Assembly: GCF_003058165.1 (NCBI RefSeq)
Contig: NZ_QBUC01000005.1
Coordinates: 62,001-126,000, forward strand
Origin: Paenisporosarcina sp. OV554
GTDB lineage: Bacteria > Bacillota > Bacilli > Bacillales_A > Planococcaceae
Length of the DNA stretch: 64,000 bases
Reading direction: 5' to 3'
Notes under the pieces: generated by a model
Told to the model about the DNA's origin: nothing
The model's input: the letters and a program-made list of their open reading frames with translations, nothing else
Databases searched by the model: none
Shown here: piece by piece, positions 8,452 through 16,206 of the stretch
Numbering within the stretch: the stretch's first letter is position 1
Layout: each line of letters starts with the position of its first letter
Translations under genes and position numbers: made by a program

Positions 8452-8483
8452 TGTCTCGAATTAAAGATATTTTAATTCAGACA
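8452..8483. promoter_or_regulatory. Large imperfect palindrome, MhqR-box-like, upstream of yceI
   Basis: TGTCTCGAATTAAA / TTTAATTCAGACA arms around GATAT. Bases 8452-8469 match 15 of 18 positions of the MhqR box TATCTCGAATTCGAGATA as I recall it. It lies immediately upstream of the yceI -35 element, where a bound repressor would hinder polymerase. Confidence 0.55.
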
Positions 8484-8485
8484 TA

Positions 8486-8514
8486 TTGACATCGAGATAA
8501 TACCCGCATATAGT
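8486..8514 (+). promoter_or_regulatory. SigA-type promoter of yceI
   Basis: TTGACA at 8486-8491, a 17-nt spacer and TATAGT at 8509-8514; the ribosome site GGAGG is at 8541. Confidence 0.8.
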
Positions 8515-8553
8515 AGGTTATAGAAATTAAAAAACAAATTGGAGGAATTTATT

Positions 8554-9075
8554 ATGAAAAAATGGAACGTAGACACAGCTCACTCAAGCATTGGATTTTC
8601 AGTAAAACATATGATGGTATCTAAAGTACGTGGAAGTTTTGGTGATTTTGGCGGAGAAGTTGAAGCGAATGAAACAGATTTAACTGCTGCAAACATTGCA
8701 TTTAACATTAAAGTGGCAAGTATAAATACTGGAAACGAAGATCGTGACAATCACCTTCGTTCTTCTGATTTCTTTGATGCTGAAACATACCCAGAAATTA
8801 AGTTTGTTGCAAACAACATCACGAAAAAAGACGATGAATATGAAATCGCTGGTGATATCACAATTAAAGATGTAACGAAACCAATTGTATTTGAGGCTGA
8901 ATACGGTGGTAAAGGTACAAACCCATGGGGACAAGAAGTAGTAGCTTTTTCAGCTGAAACTAAACTTAACAGAGAAGACTTTGGTTTAACTTGGAACCAA
9001 GCACTTGAAACTGGCGGAGTATTAGTTGGTAAAGATATTAAAATCACGATTGACCTTGAAGCTAACCCGGTCTAA
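8554..9075 (+). CDS. YceI-family lipid/isoprenoid-binding protein
   Basis: A 173-residue YceI-like lipocalin-fold protein: WNVDTAHSSIGFSVKHMM at the start, then RDNHLRSSDFFDAETYPEI and LTIKDVTKPI-like segments typical of the family, and LVGKDIKITID at the end. YceI proteins bind long isoprenoids such as polyprenyl quinones; bacillus members are cytoplasmic and their role is unclear. No signal peptide is visible. The ATG at 8554 follows GGAGG by 8 nt; an upstream in-frame start at 8539 precedes the ribosome site and is unlikely. A strong promoter with an MhqR-like palindrome suggests electrophile-responsive expression. Confidence 0.92.
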   Translation: MKKWNVDTAHSSIGFSVKHMMVSKVRGSFGDFGGEVEANETDLTAANIAFNIKVASINTGNEDRDNHLRSSDFFDAETYPEIKFVANNITKKDDEYEIAGDITIKDVTKPIVFEAEYGGKGTNPWGQEVVAFSAETKLNREDFGLTWNQALETGGVLVGKDIKITIDLEANPV

Positions 9076-9100
9076 TAGCTTAATAGGTTCACTTGCTTCA

Positions 9101-9145
9101 AAAAAAGCCGTTCTACTCACTTTTTCTGAGAAGAACAGCTTTTTT
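9101..9145. terminator. Bidirectional terminator between yceI and the S66 peptidase
   Basis: Stem AAAAAGCxGTTCT...CTCA / TGAGAAGAACAGCTTTTTT between convergent genes. Confidence 0.75.
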
Positions 9146-9147
9146 AT

Positions 9148-10170
9148 TTATACTTTTAAGTTCATCGTCATTTCGCCTTTTCCATGAGCAACCTTAATTT
9201 CTGAATATGCACCATTTACGAAAGTCATTTGTGGTGGAACGTGTCCAAAATCGGCATTGTAAATAATCGGTAAGTTTGTCTCATCCGCTAATCTTTCCAA
9301 AGCATCTAGAGTTGTGAAACCACCCACTTCTTGACCAGCAGACGTACGTCCAAATAGAATACCTGTTGCGTTATCAAACCATCCGGATTGGTGCATTTGC
9401 ATTAATGTTCGGTGGAAATCAGTTGCTGACATTTCACAGTTTTCCAAATACCAAACGAGTGGTTCATCACGTAAATGAGTTTTTTGGAATTCTCTTACAT
9501 TCCCGTATGGAGTGCCAATTAAATGTCGAATAGTGTCCATACACCCCCCCAGCAAACGACCTTTCATCTCTACAGATGAATTATTGACGGTTTCCCACTT
9601 CGTTTCAGTATCCAAGTTGAAAACATAAGGATCTGGTTCTTTTTCATGAGACCATTTCGATTGGTAATGTGAAGACGAAACTTGAGTAATTGTTACGTCT
9701 CCTTCTGAAGAAAGTATTTCTAGAACTTTACTGGTCGTTGGATCCCATTCATCACTTCGCAAATCTACTAAATTCGTACCATGTGCAGTCGCGATGCCTG
9801 TCTTTAACGTAAATGCAAACAGTAAAGTACTCGTATCTGAATAGCCAAGAATCCATTTTGGTTGAACTTTATCCCATTCAATAAGTGGTAAAATCTCTTG
9901 CAAGATTTCTCCTCCCCATGGTGGAATGATAGCCTGGATGTCCTTATTTTGAAGCATTGCATTTAGTTCGGCAGCACGCGTTTCTTTCGAAGATGAAGCG
10001 GCTTTATATTGTGTCCACACAGTTTCTCCGATTTCAATGTGGTAACCCCGTTTTTCAAACTGTTTTTGGCTTTGGTGTACTAAATCGTGTAATTCAGTAT
10101 CTACACCAGATGAAGGAGCTGTAATACCAATAGTTTGCTCTTTTTGAAGGGCTTTTGGGTATCGAATCAT
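9148..10170 (-). CDS. S66-family peptidase (LD-carboxypeptidase/MccF-like)
   Basis: Serine peptidase of family S66, which contains muropeptide LD-carboxypeptidases and the microcin C7 self-immunity hydrolase MccF. The catalytic Ser is in GYSDTSTLL, Glu in WYLENCEMS and His in DFGHVPPQ. The 340-residue length, and MccF-type features such as the ENCE segment, favour the MccF-like branch. No signal peptide, so cytoplasmic. I chose the ATG at 10170, with GGAG 8 nt upstream; a GTG three codons earlier sits too close to the ribosome site. Confidence 0.87.
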   Translation of the reverse strand: MIRYPKALQKEQTIGITAPSSGVDTELHDLVHQSQKQFEKRGYHIEIGETVWTQYKAASSSKETRAAELNAMLQNKDIQAIIPPWGGEILQEILPLIEWDKVQPKWILGYSDTSTLLFAFTLKTGIATAHGTNLVDLRSDEWDPTTSKVLEILSSEGDVTITQVSSSHYQSKWSHEKEPDPYVFNLDTETKWETVNNSSVEMKGRLLGGCMDTIRHLIGTPYGNVREFQKTHLRDEPLVWYLENCEMSATDFHRTLMQMHQSGWFDNATGILFGRTSAGQEVGGFTTLDALERLADETNLPIIYNADFGHVPPQMTFVNGAYSEIKVAHGKGEMTMNLKV

Positions 10171-10247
10171 TGTTGTCACTCCTTTTTTGTAAGATTGAAA
10201 CTATTCTACATTGTTTTCGTATCTTATAATAGAGGAGATGAGAAATA

Positions 10248-10796
10248 ATGGATACGTATGTATTTGGAGGAATGGGTATATTTTTTGTGTTTTTTGTTAT
10301 CATTTTCACTTTAGTAATCGGTACATTTATTTTTGTTGCAGTTAAAGGAATTTCTCAATGGTCTAAAAATAATAAATCACCTGTGTTAACTGTACCTGCG
10401 GAAATAGTTGCAAAACGTACAGAAACTACAGGAGGTCATGGTGATTCATCAGCAAGTACTTGGTTTCAAGTCCAAAGCGGCGATCGATTGGAGCTAGACG
10501 TTACGAGTAAAGAATACGGTATGCTTGCTGAAGATGATTTAGGAATACTTACCTTTCAAGGAACACGTTATCAAGGCTTTGAAAGAAAATTGTTCTATAA
10601 AAAAGGGTCGGACATGAACATGTCCGACACCTTTTTTTATACAGTTACATTCGCTAAACGGTTTGCCACTGCTTTAACTTCTTGCATTCCGTCAGCAATA
10701 ATTTGTTCTGCACGATCTTGGAATTGTGCATGTCCCTCGATAATCACTTCTTCGATATTTGTAATGCCGAAGAAGTTCATGATCATACGAACATAA
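10248..10796 (+). CDS. DUF2500-domain membrane protein, reading frame overruns its terminator
   Basis: The N-terminal helix (about 8-32) is followed by a DUF2500 domain: VLTVPAEIVAKRTE, SGDRLELDV, YGMLAEDDLGILTFQGTRYQGFER. Homologues normally end soon after GFER. Here the frame has no stop before the hairpin at 10601-10638 and runs about 160 nt into the antisense of azoR. The domain also seems short by about four residues at STWFQV, where relatives have a longer strand. The natural end may be near 10600, with an indel having removed the stop. Function of DUF2500 is unknown. Confidence 0.65.
   Translation: MDTYVFGGMGIFFVFFVIIFTLVIGTFIFVAVKGISQWSKNNKSPVLTVPAEIVAKRTETTGGHGDSSASTWFQVQSGDRLELDVTSKEYGMLAEDDLGILTFQGTRYQGFERKLFYKKGSDMNMSDTFFYTVTFAKRFATALTSCIPSAIICSARSWNCACPSIITSSIFVMPKKFMIIRT
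10601..10638. terminator. Bidirectional terminator
   Basis: Perfect stem GTCGGACATG / CATGTCCGAC with a 2-nt loop, flanked by A and T tracts, between DUF2500 (plus) and azoR (minus). Confidence 0.88.
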
Positions 10797-11272
10797 TTAA
10801 CACTCATTTCAGATGGAGCCATTTCAGGTGTTGAGTAAACACCACCACGTGCATTCAAGATGATGACTTTTTTATCCGGCACTAATCCAACTGGACCGTT
10901 TTCATTGTAACTAAAGGTTACGCCTGCACGATAAATGTAGTCAATAAACGTTTGAAGTGGAGCTGGAATTGTTTTGTTCCACAATGGGAATGCGAAGACT
11001 ACGACATCAGCATCCAAAAATGCGTCCATAGCTTTGTTTGATGCTGTTAAAATGCGTTGTTCGATATCCGTTAATTGCTCAGCTTGTGCTGACTTACCCA
11101 TTGCATTAAAGAAATCTTGACCGAAATATGGCATGTCTTCTTTGAATACATCAAATGTGTTGATGTTTAAGTCATTCGTTTGAGTTAGTTCATTCATAAA
11201 AACTTCGTGCATTTTACTAGAAACGCCTTCTGAAGAAGGACGGTTATTTGCTTTGACAACTAATATGTTCAT
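10637..11272 (-). CDS. azoR: FMN-dependent NADH:quinone oxidoreductase / azoreductase AzoR
   Basis: A 211-residue flavodoxin-fold enzyme of the AcpD/AzoR family, reducing quinones and azo compounds with NADH. The FMN-binding segment PLWNKTIPAPLQTFIDYIYR followed by AGVTFSY is characteristic, as is NARGGVYS. In B. subtilis the azoR paralogs are induced by quinones through YodB or MhqR; a near-perfect palindrome matching the MhqR box lies 30 nt upstream here. Together with the YodB-like regulator and yceI it suggests an electrophile-stress group. Ribosome site GGGAG precedes the ATG. Confidence 0.93.
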   Translation of the reverse strand: MNILVVKANNRPSSEGVSSKMHEVFMNELTQTNDLNINTFDVFKEDMPYFGQDFFNAMGKSAQAEQLTDIEQRILTASNKAMDAFLDADVVVFAFPLWNKTIPAPLQTFIDYIYRAGVTFSYNENGPVGLVPDKKVIILNARGGVYSTPEMAPSEMSVNYVRMIMNFFGITNIEEVIIEGHAQFQDRAEQIIADGMQEVKAVANRLANVTV

Positions 11273-11302
11273 TTATAGAAACTCCCTTTTACCCTAATTT
11301 TA

Positions 11303-11324
11303 TATATCTTTAATTCAAGATATA
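11303..11324 (-). promoter_or_regulatory. MhqR-like operator upstream of azoR
   Basis: TATATCTT-TAATTC-AAGATATA has perfect 8-bp arms. The core TATCTTTAATTCAAGATA differs from the MhqR consensus TATCTCGAATTCGAGATA at few positions. No MhqR gene lies in the window. Confidence 0.6.
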
Positions 11325-11378
11325 CTGCAATAATAAAAGAGCGTAGTCGAAAAGTCAAAGACAATGCTCTCATATTTG

Positions 11379-12086
11379 TTAGATTTCACAGTTGTCGTCT
11401 TTACAAATTCCTGCGTTTTTTTGTCCAAGTGTTTGAAGTTTAGGAGAGATGCCTTCTTCTTCAGCTACTTTTCTCAACGCTTCTTCAAACGCTTCTGCAG
11501 GCTGGGCCCCAGAAATCGCATACTTACGGTTAATAACAAAGAAAGGAACTCCTTGCACACCAAGTGACATGCCTTCTTCGATTTCTTGTTTCACTTCAGT
11601 TTCAAATGCATTAGAAGCTAAAACTGCAGCAGCTTGTGTACGATCCAAGCCAATTTCTTCGATTAAGTTAAGCAATACTTCGTGGCGACCAATTTCTTGT
11701 GCTTCAATGAAATACGCTTTTAACAATCGTTCACTAGCTTCAGCAGGTTTTCCTTGCGCTTCTGCCCATTTAGCTAATCGATGTGCATCGAATGTGTTCG
11801 CTGGTTTAATGCGATCAAAATCGTATTCGAGCCCAACTGTTTGTGCCTGCTGTTTTACAGAAGTAGTCATTTGTTTTGCTGCTTCTGGAGTTGTTTGATA
11901 CTTTTCTGCAAGCATTTCATATGTTGATTTGTCTGAAATGGCAGGAGAATTGGGATCTAGTTCATACGCTTTAAATTGAACTTCAATGTTTTCAGTTAAG
12001 CCTGATGTTTGAATCGCTTCTTCTAAACGACGTTTTCCTATATAACAAAATGGACATACATAGTCTGACCATACTTCAATTTTCAT
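11379..12086 (-). CDS. DsbA-family (FrnE-like) thiol-disulfide oxidoreductase
   Basis: A 235-residue thioredoxin-fold protein with active site CPFC near residue 11, a helical insertion and a cis-Pro loop GVQGVPFFVINRKYAISGAQP, the signature of FrnE/YwbO-type DsbA proteins. It has no signal peptide, so it works in the cytoplasm, probably in oxidative stress defence. Two extra cysteines lie in the C-terminal tail (GICKDDNCEI). The ATG at 12086 follows GAGGTG; an upstream extension to 12215 has no ribosome site and is unlikely. It is encoded close to azoR. Confidence 0.9.
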   Translation of the reverse strand: MKIEVWSDYVCPFCYIGKRRLEEAIQTSGLTENIEVQFKAYELDPNSPAISDKSTYEMLAEKYQTTPEAAKQMTTSVKQQAQTVGLEYDFDRIKPANTFDAHRLAKWAEAQGKPAEASERLLKAYFIEAQEIGRHEVLLNLIEEIGLDRTQAAAVLASNAFETEVKQEIEEGMSLGVQGVPFFVINRKYAISGAQPAEAFEEALRKVAEEEGISPKLQTLGQKNAGICKDDNCEI

Positions 12087-12223
12087 TTTGTTCACCTCAA
12101 CATAATTGTAGTGTGTTCTGGATAGAGTCGCAATTTTTTTGCTCGTAACCAGCGTCTTTCTTTTCGTCCGATTTTCTATATCTTTTGGTTGATTTCGCAG
12201 TCTATTAATAGCCATGCTAAAGT

Positions 12224-12439
12224 GTTCTAGCTCTACTTCATGACATGGTTCAAGAGGGGGCGCAATTTCTCATTTCGACTCATTCACCCATATTGATGGC
12301 CTATCCGGAAGCTACCATTTTAGAAATACAGCAAGATCAACTGACACCCACTGCTTTTGAAGACGTGGAACATGTTCGCTTAACTGCTGATTTTTTAAAA
12401 GAGCCCAATCGCTATTTGCGTCACTTATTCGAAAAGTAA
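12224..12439 (+). pseudogene. C-terminal fragment of an AAA-type ATPase (COG3910-like)
   Basis: The readable stretch LLHDMVQEGAQFLISTHSPI, followed by LMAYPEATILEI and EHVRLTADFLKEPNRYLRHL, is the end of an ABC-like predicted ATPase (H-loop STHSP). Full-length relatives are about 240 residues; here only some 68 codons remain, with an in-frame TAA immediately upstream at 12221-12223. No ribosome site serves the internal ATG at 12245. I treat it as a remnant. Confidence 0.7.
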
Positions 12440-12476
12440 AAGCCGACTCCAAAAAGGAATCGACTTTTACTTTTTT
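12432..12476. terminator. Bidirectional terminator next to ppaC
   Basis: Imperfect stem AAAAGTAAAAG...TCC / GGAATCGACTTTTACTTTT just after the ATPase remnant and before the ppaC end. Confidence 0.75.
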
Positions 12477-12477
12477 C

Positions 12478-13407
12478 TTATTCACTTAACGCTTCTGTTA
12501 AAACTGGAACTACTTGTTTTTTACGTGATACAACGCCTTTTAATACCGCTATGTTGTTTACAAAAGGAACACCAAATGCTTGTCCCGCTTTCTCTGCTTG
12601 ACTACCTAAAGCTAGCGCCACTGAGTCGTTGTTTAAAATATCGGTAACGATGAATAGGAACATATCTAATCCTTTTTCAGCAATTTTTCGATAAATTAAA
12701 TCTTCTAGTTCTCCTTGACGGACCATTACTTCATTTACGTCGACCGCATTAATTTGAGCGATCTCCACTTTATAGTCTCCCATACCAAATTCTTTTGCAT
12801 CGAGTGTCAATAAGTCTTCAAGCGTTTTGCCGCTTAAATCGGCTCCCGCTTTTAACATAGCTAACCCATACTCTAAAGCATCCACTCCTGCAATGGTTTC
12901 AAGTTCTTTCGCAGCCGCAATGTCTTGTTCAGTACAAGTAGGTGATTTAAATAATAAGGAATCTGAAATAATCGCAGATAGCATTAATCCTGCAATGTCT
13001 GCTGGGATCTTTACGCCATTTTCTTTAAATAGCTTATTTAGAATCGTCGCTGTACATCCTACTGGTTCAGCACGGAAATATAATGGATCTGATGTTTCAA
13101 AGTTTGCAATTCGATGATGATCAATAACTTCTATTACTTGGACATCATCAATATCTTCCACACTTTGTTGTTTTTCGTTGTGATCAACTAAAATGATTTG
13201 TTTAACATCATTTGAAGCTTTCTCAATGAACCGAGGCGCTTCAAAACCGAATTTTTCTAAAGCAAATGCTGTTTCATTTTGAACTTCGCCTAAACGAACC
13301 GCTTCTGCATTCATTCCTAATTCACGTTTCAGATGCGCATAAACAATCGCAGAAGAAATCGAATCTGTATCTGGATTTTTGTGTCCTACTACATATACTT
13401 TTTCCAT
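12478..13407 (-). CDS. ppaC: Manganese-dependent inorganic pyrophosphatase PpaC
   Basis: Family II pyrophosphatase (DHH superfamily) of 309 residues; hydrolyses PPi to phosphate and drives biosynthetic reactions in the cytoplasm. Motifs GHKNPDTDS (metal ligands), LVDHNE, IDHHRI and the C-terminal SRKKQVVP substrate-binding segment are intact. ATG at 13407 has GGAGG 6 nt upstream; a start at 13428 would lie before that site. A palindromic element sits just upstream of the promoter region. Confidence 0.95.
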   Translation of the reverse strand: MEKVYVVGHKNPDTDSISSAIVYAHLKRELGMNAEAVRLGEVQNETAFALEKFGFEAPRFIEKASNDVKQIILVDHNEKQQSVEDIDDVQVIEVIDHHRIANFETSDPLYFRAEPVGCTATILNKLFKENGVKIPADIAGLMLSAIISDSLLFKSPTCTEQDIAAAKELETIAGVDALEYGLAMLKAGADLSGKTLEDLLTLDAKEFGMGDYKVEIAQINAVDVNEVMVRQGELEDLIYRKIAEKGLDMFLFIVTDILNNDSVALALGSQAEKAGQAFGVPFVNNIAVLKGVVSRKKQVVPVLTEALSE

Positions 13408-13435
13408 GTGTATCCTCCAATAATTCAAATATCAG

Positions 13436-13503
13436 ATGTTCAAAAAGTCCGCTAAAAATAGATGTCCAATCTCTTCGGCTCTTTTTGTGCTCCTTTTTGA
13501 ACA
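13436..13503. repeat. Long inverted repeat upstream of ppaC
   Basis: TGTTCAAAAAGTCC and CTCCTTTTTGAACA face each other about 40 nt apart, forming a 12-14 bp stem with a long loop in the ppaC leader. It is not followed by a T tract and does not look like a terminator; it may be a small palindromic repeat element or leader structure. Confidence 0.55.
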
Positions 13504-13536
13504 CGTATTATTATCACGCTGTTCATTTTAACATAC

Positions 13537-13974
13537 CTATTTCATAAACAAAATGGCACCAAGTTGTTCTTTATTTACTAGTACATCTTGCAAAGTATGT
13601 CCATCAAGAACTTTAAAATAAGCTTCTAACGCGTCACGTAATAAGGTACGAAGTTTACAAACTGGGGTAATGACGCATCGGTTAGTTGCGCAATTAAAAC
13701 ATTCAACTAAATAAAAATCATCTTCCGTTCTCCTGACGACACTTCCGATATTGATTTCAGCTGGATCCATAGAAAGACGGATACCACCCCCTCGACCACG
13801 GATTGTTTCGATGTATCCATGTTTACCTAATTCATATGTGACTTTCATTAAATGATTTTTCGATATGCCATAGGCAGTTGAAATTTCTTGTATAGTTGAT
13901 AATTGCGATTTTTCTTTAGCACCCACGTACATTAAAACGCGCAGTGAAAAATCTGTGTACATCGTTAAACGCAT
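13537..13974 (-). CDS. nsrR: Nitric-oxide-sensing Rrf2-family repressor NsrR
   Basis: A 145-residue Rrf2 winged-helix protein. Cys92, Cys100 and Cys106 in ECFNCATNRCVITPVCKL, plus Asp8 in MYTDFSLRVL, are the four ligands of the [4Fe-4S] cluster known in bacillus NsrR. NO damages the cluster and relieves repression. The gene is divergent from hmp, its classic target, with an NsrR-like operator between them. A fourth cysteine (Cys95) also lies in the loop. Confidence 0.93.
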   Translation of the reverse strand: MRLTMYTDFSLRVLMYVGAKEKSQLSTIQEISTAYGISKNHLMKVTYELGKHGYIETIRGRGGGIRLSMDPAEINIGSVVRRTEDDFYLVECFNCATNRCVITPVCKLRTLLRDALEAYFKVLDGHTLQDVLVNKEQLGAILFMK

Positions 13975-14046
13975 AACCTCACCGTACTTTCTCTCATCAT
14001 TATAACGATTATGTCTTTTACGTGAAAGAAATGTGTCTAAAAAATT

Positions 14047-14071
14047 AAAGATGTATTTTATATATTTCTTT
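14047..14071 (+). promoter_or_regulatory. NsrR-type operator of hmp
   Basis: Imperfect palindrome AAAGATGTAT...ATATTTCTTT, similar to the AAGATGTATTT-type NsrR consensus. It overlaps the expected -35 area of hmp, with TATAGT at 14088-14093 as likely -10. Confidence 0.65.
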
Positions 14072-14127
14072 AATAATTTTACAGGCGTATAGTTAAGCTA
14101 TTAAAAGATAAAGAGGAGGAACCTTAA

Positions 14128-15312
14128 ATGTTATCTCAGAAATCAATTGATATCGTCAAATCAACAGCACCCATTTTAGCTGATCGAGGTGTAGAAATTA
14201 CAAGTGTCTTTTACAAGAACTTATTCACTGCTCACCCAGAATTACTAAATATGTTTAATCACGTTAATCAGAAACAAGGAAGACAACAAACTGCTCTTGC
14301 CAATACGGTTTATGCAGCCGCCTTACACATTGATAATTTAGGTGTATTACTTCCTGCCGTTAAACAAATTGCTCAAAAGCATCGATCATTAGGCATAAAA
14401 GCAGAACACTATCCAATCGTTGGTGAACATCTGCTAGGGGCCATAAAAGAAGTCTTGGGTGATGCCGCAACAGATGAAATTATCCAAGCTTGGGCGGAAG
14501 CATACGGAGTGATTGCCGATGTCTTCATCTCGGTGGAAAAAGAGATGTACAAAGCAGCACAAGAACAAGAAAATGGCTTTGCAGAATTCAAAAACTTCAA
14601 GATCGTGAACAAAGTAGCTGAAAGTGACATCATCACATCTTTCTACCTGCAACCAACAGATGGATCTGGAGTACCGACTTTCCTTCCAGGCCAATATATT
14701 ACGGTTCGTTTAACTATTCCAGGTGAAACATATTTGTTCAACCGTCAATATAGTCTGTCACAAGCTCCTAATCAAGATACATTCCGCATTTCAGTGAAAA
14801 AAGAATACGAAATGAATCCGAATGGAAAAGTTTCAGTATTCTTGCATGAAAATATTCAAATTGGAGACACAATCGAAGTAAGTGCTCCAGCTGGTGATTT
14901 CTATTTAGACATGGAAAGTACACGTCCTGTTACGTTGATTAGTGGCGGAGTAGGAATAACACCTATGATGAGTATGTTGGATACCATTTCTAAAAATTCT
15001 CCTACTCGTCCTGTAGCTTTCTTACATGGTGCAAGAAATAATGCATTGCATGCTTTCGATAAAGACGTTCGCAAATTAATGTCGACAATGGAAGACACAA
15101 CTTATATGTCGTTTTATTCAGATGAAAATCGATTACTTACAAAAGAATTATTAGCAGAAAATGTTTTCTCAAATAGTGATATTTATGTTTGTGGTCCTGT
15201 TCCATTTATGAAAGCGATTATCCCTACCCTATATGAACTTGGGTTTGCTGAAGATCGTGTTCACTTCGAGTTTTTCGGTCCTGCTGTTTCTTTGGAACCA
15301 ACTCACGCATAA
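14128..15312 (+). CDS. hmp: Flavohemoglobin Hmp (nitric oxide dioxygenase)
   Basis: A 394-residue NO dioxygenase converting NO, O2 and NAD(P)H to nitrate. Globin domain about 1-140 (proximal His in LGIKAEHYPIVGEHLL), FAD-binding domain with RQYSLS, and NAD-binding domain with GGVGITPMMSM and CGPVPFMK. Length and domain order match Hmp. AGGAGG lies upstream of the ATG. Divergent from nsrR, with an operator-like site in between, so expression should rise under nitrosative stress or low oxygen. Confidence 0.96.
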   Translation: MLSQKSIDIVKSTAPILADRGVEITSVFYKNLFTAHPELLNMFNHVNQKQGRQQTALANTVYAAALHIDNLGVLLPAVKQIAQKHRSLGIKAEHYPIVGEHLLGAIKEVLGDAATDEIIQAWAEAYGVIADVFISVEKEMYKAAQEQENGFAEFKNFKIVNKVAESDIITSFYLQPTDGSGVPTFLPGQYITVRLTIPGETYLFNRQYSLSQAPNQDTFRISVKKEYEMNPNGKVSVFLHENIQIGDTIEVSAPAGDFYLDMESTRPVTLISGGVGITPMMSMLDTISKNSPTRPVAFLHGARNNALHAFDKDVRKLMSTMEDTTYMSFYSDENRLLTKELLAENVFSNSDIYVCGPVPFMKAIIPTLYELGFAEDRVHFEFFGPAVSLEPTHA

Positions 15313-15359
15313 AAAAAACAAAAGCTATCACCCAGTTGAGGTGATAGCTTTTGTTTTTT
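15313..15359. terminator. Bidirectional terminator hmp/hydrolase
   Basis: Perfect stem AAAACAAAAGCTATCACC / GGTGATAGCTTTTGTTTT. The C-terminal codons of the minus-strand hydrolase lie inside this hairpin. Confidence 0.88.
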
Positions 15360-16128
15360 GTTTAGTTGAAATAAAGTCGATCGACAGCCGATTAAATATA
15401 TCCGGTTGATCAATGTTACACACATGACCTGATTCTTTAATTTTAATGAGTTTAAATTCTGCGTTACGCTTCACCACTTCTTCTACTGGTGGCATAAACA
15501 AGTAATCCTCCACTCCCATTAAGAATAGGGTTGGTATGGAATTTGTTTTCATTTGCAACCTAGATAAATAAGGGTTAATTAGCTTAGTTAAAGAGAACCA
15601 TTTAATAAACTCTTTTTGACACATTTTTTTCGCTTGGTTTACGAAAATTGAACGTGATTCTTCATGACGCTTTTTCGGCATGATAATCCAGGCGAATAAT
15701 TTATATAGCAACATATAAGGAATAAAACGCTTTGTCACACGTCCTGTCCATAATAATAGTTTTGTTCGGATATCCAATCGAATAACAGCTCCGCCTAATA
15801 TGAGGGAAGATATTCGTTCAGGAAAACGTTCTGCTATCGTTTGGGCAACAATTGTTCCGAGTGACATACCAATAACATGTGTGCGTTTTATATTTAATTC
15901 ATCTAAGACAGTTTTCACTTCATCTGCAATATGGACAAATGAATCGCCTTTCTTCCAACGTCCACGAGCAGATTTGCCGTGTCCTCGAAGGTCGATTAAT
16001 AAGACATTATGTGCTTTTCTAAACTCTCGTATTTGCTTGTACCAAATGGAAGAACTCCCACCCGCTCCATGAACAAAAGATACCCAAGGCGCATCAGGTG
16101 ATACGATATAGGTTTTATAATGAAGCAT
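15328..16128 (-). CDS. Alpha/beta hydrolase
   Basis: A cytoplasmic alpha/beta-hydrolase of about 266 residues. Oxyanion loop HGAGGSS, nucleophile elbow GMSLG, acid in GVEDYLF and catalytic His in ESGHVCNID are all visible, so the enzyme should be active; the substrate cannot be told. A basic, hydrophobic cap region (about 140-190) is present. The ATG at 16128 has GAGGAG upstream; a TTG three codons earlier is too close to it. The last codons fall in the shared terminator with hmp. Confidence 0.85.
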   Translation of the reverse strand: MLHYKTYIVSPDAPWVSFVHGAGGSSSIWYKQIREFRKAHNVLLIDLRGHGKSARGRWKKGDSFVHIADEVKTVLDELNIKRTHVIGMSLGTIVAQTIAERFPERISSLILGGAVIRLDIRTKLLLWTGRVTKRFIPYMLLYKLFAWIIMPKKRHEESRSIFVNQAKKMCQKEFIKWFSLTKLINPYLSRLQMKTNSIPTLFLMGVEDYLFMPPVEEVVKRNAEFKLIKIKESGHVCNIDQPDIFNRLSIDFISTKQKTKAITSTG

Positions 16129-16206
16129 TGTGTTCAAACTCCTCTAGCAGTCTATTTTCTCTATTAAACCACCTGACATGCTGTGGCATCAACAGATTTC
16201 GCTAGA

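Noticed and set aside
9540-9549. Poly-C tract as a phase-variation site in the S66 peptidase
   Set aside because: The tract is short, the gene is intact and no alternating frame is evident.
12087-12215. N-terminal extension of the DsbA-like protein
   Set aside because: The extension precedes the GAGGTG ribosome site and lacks similarity to the family.
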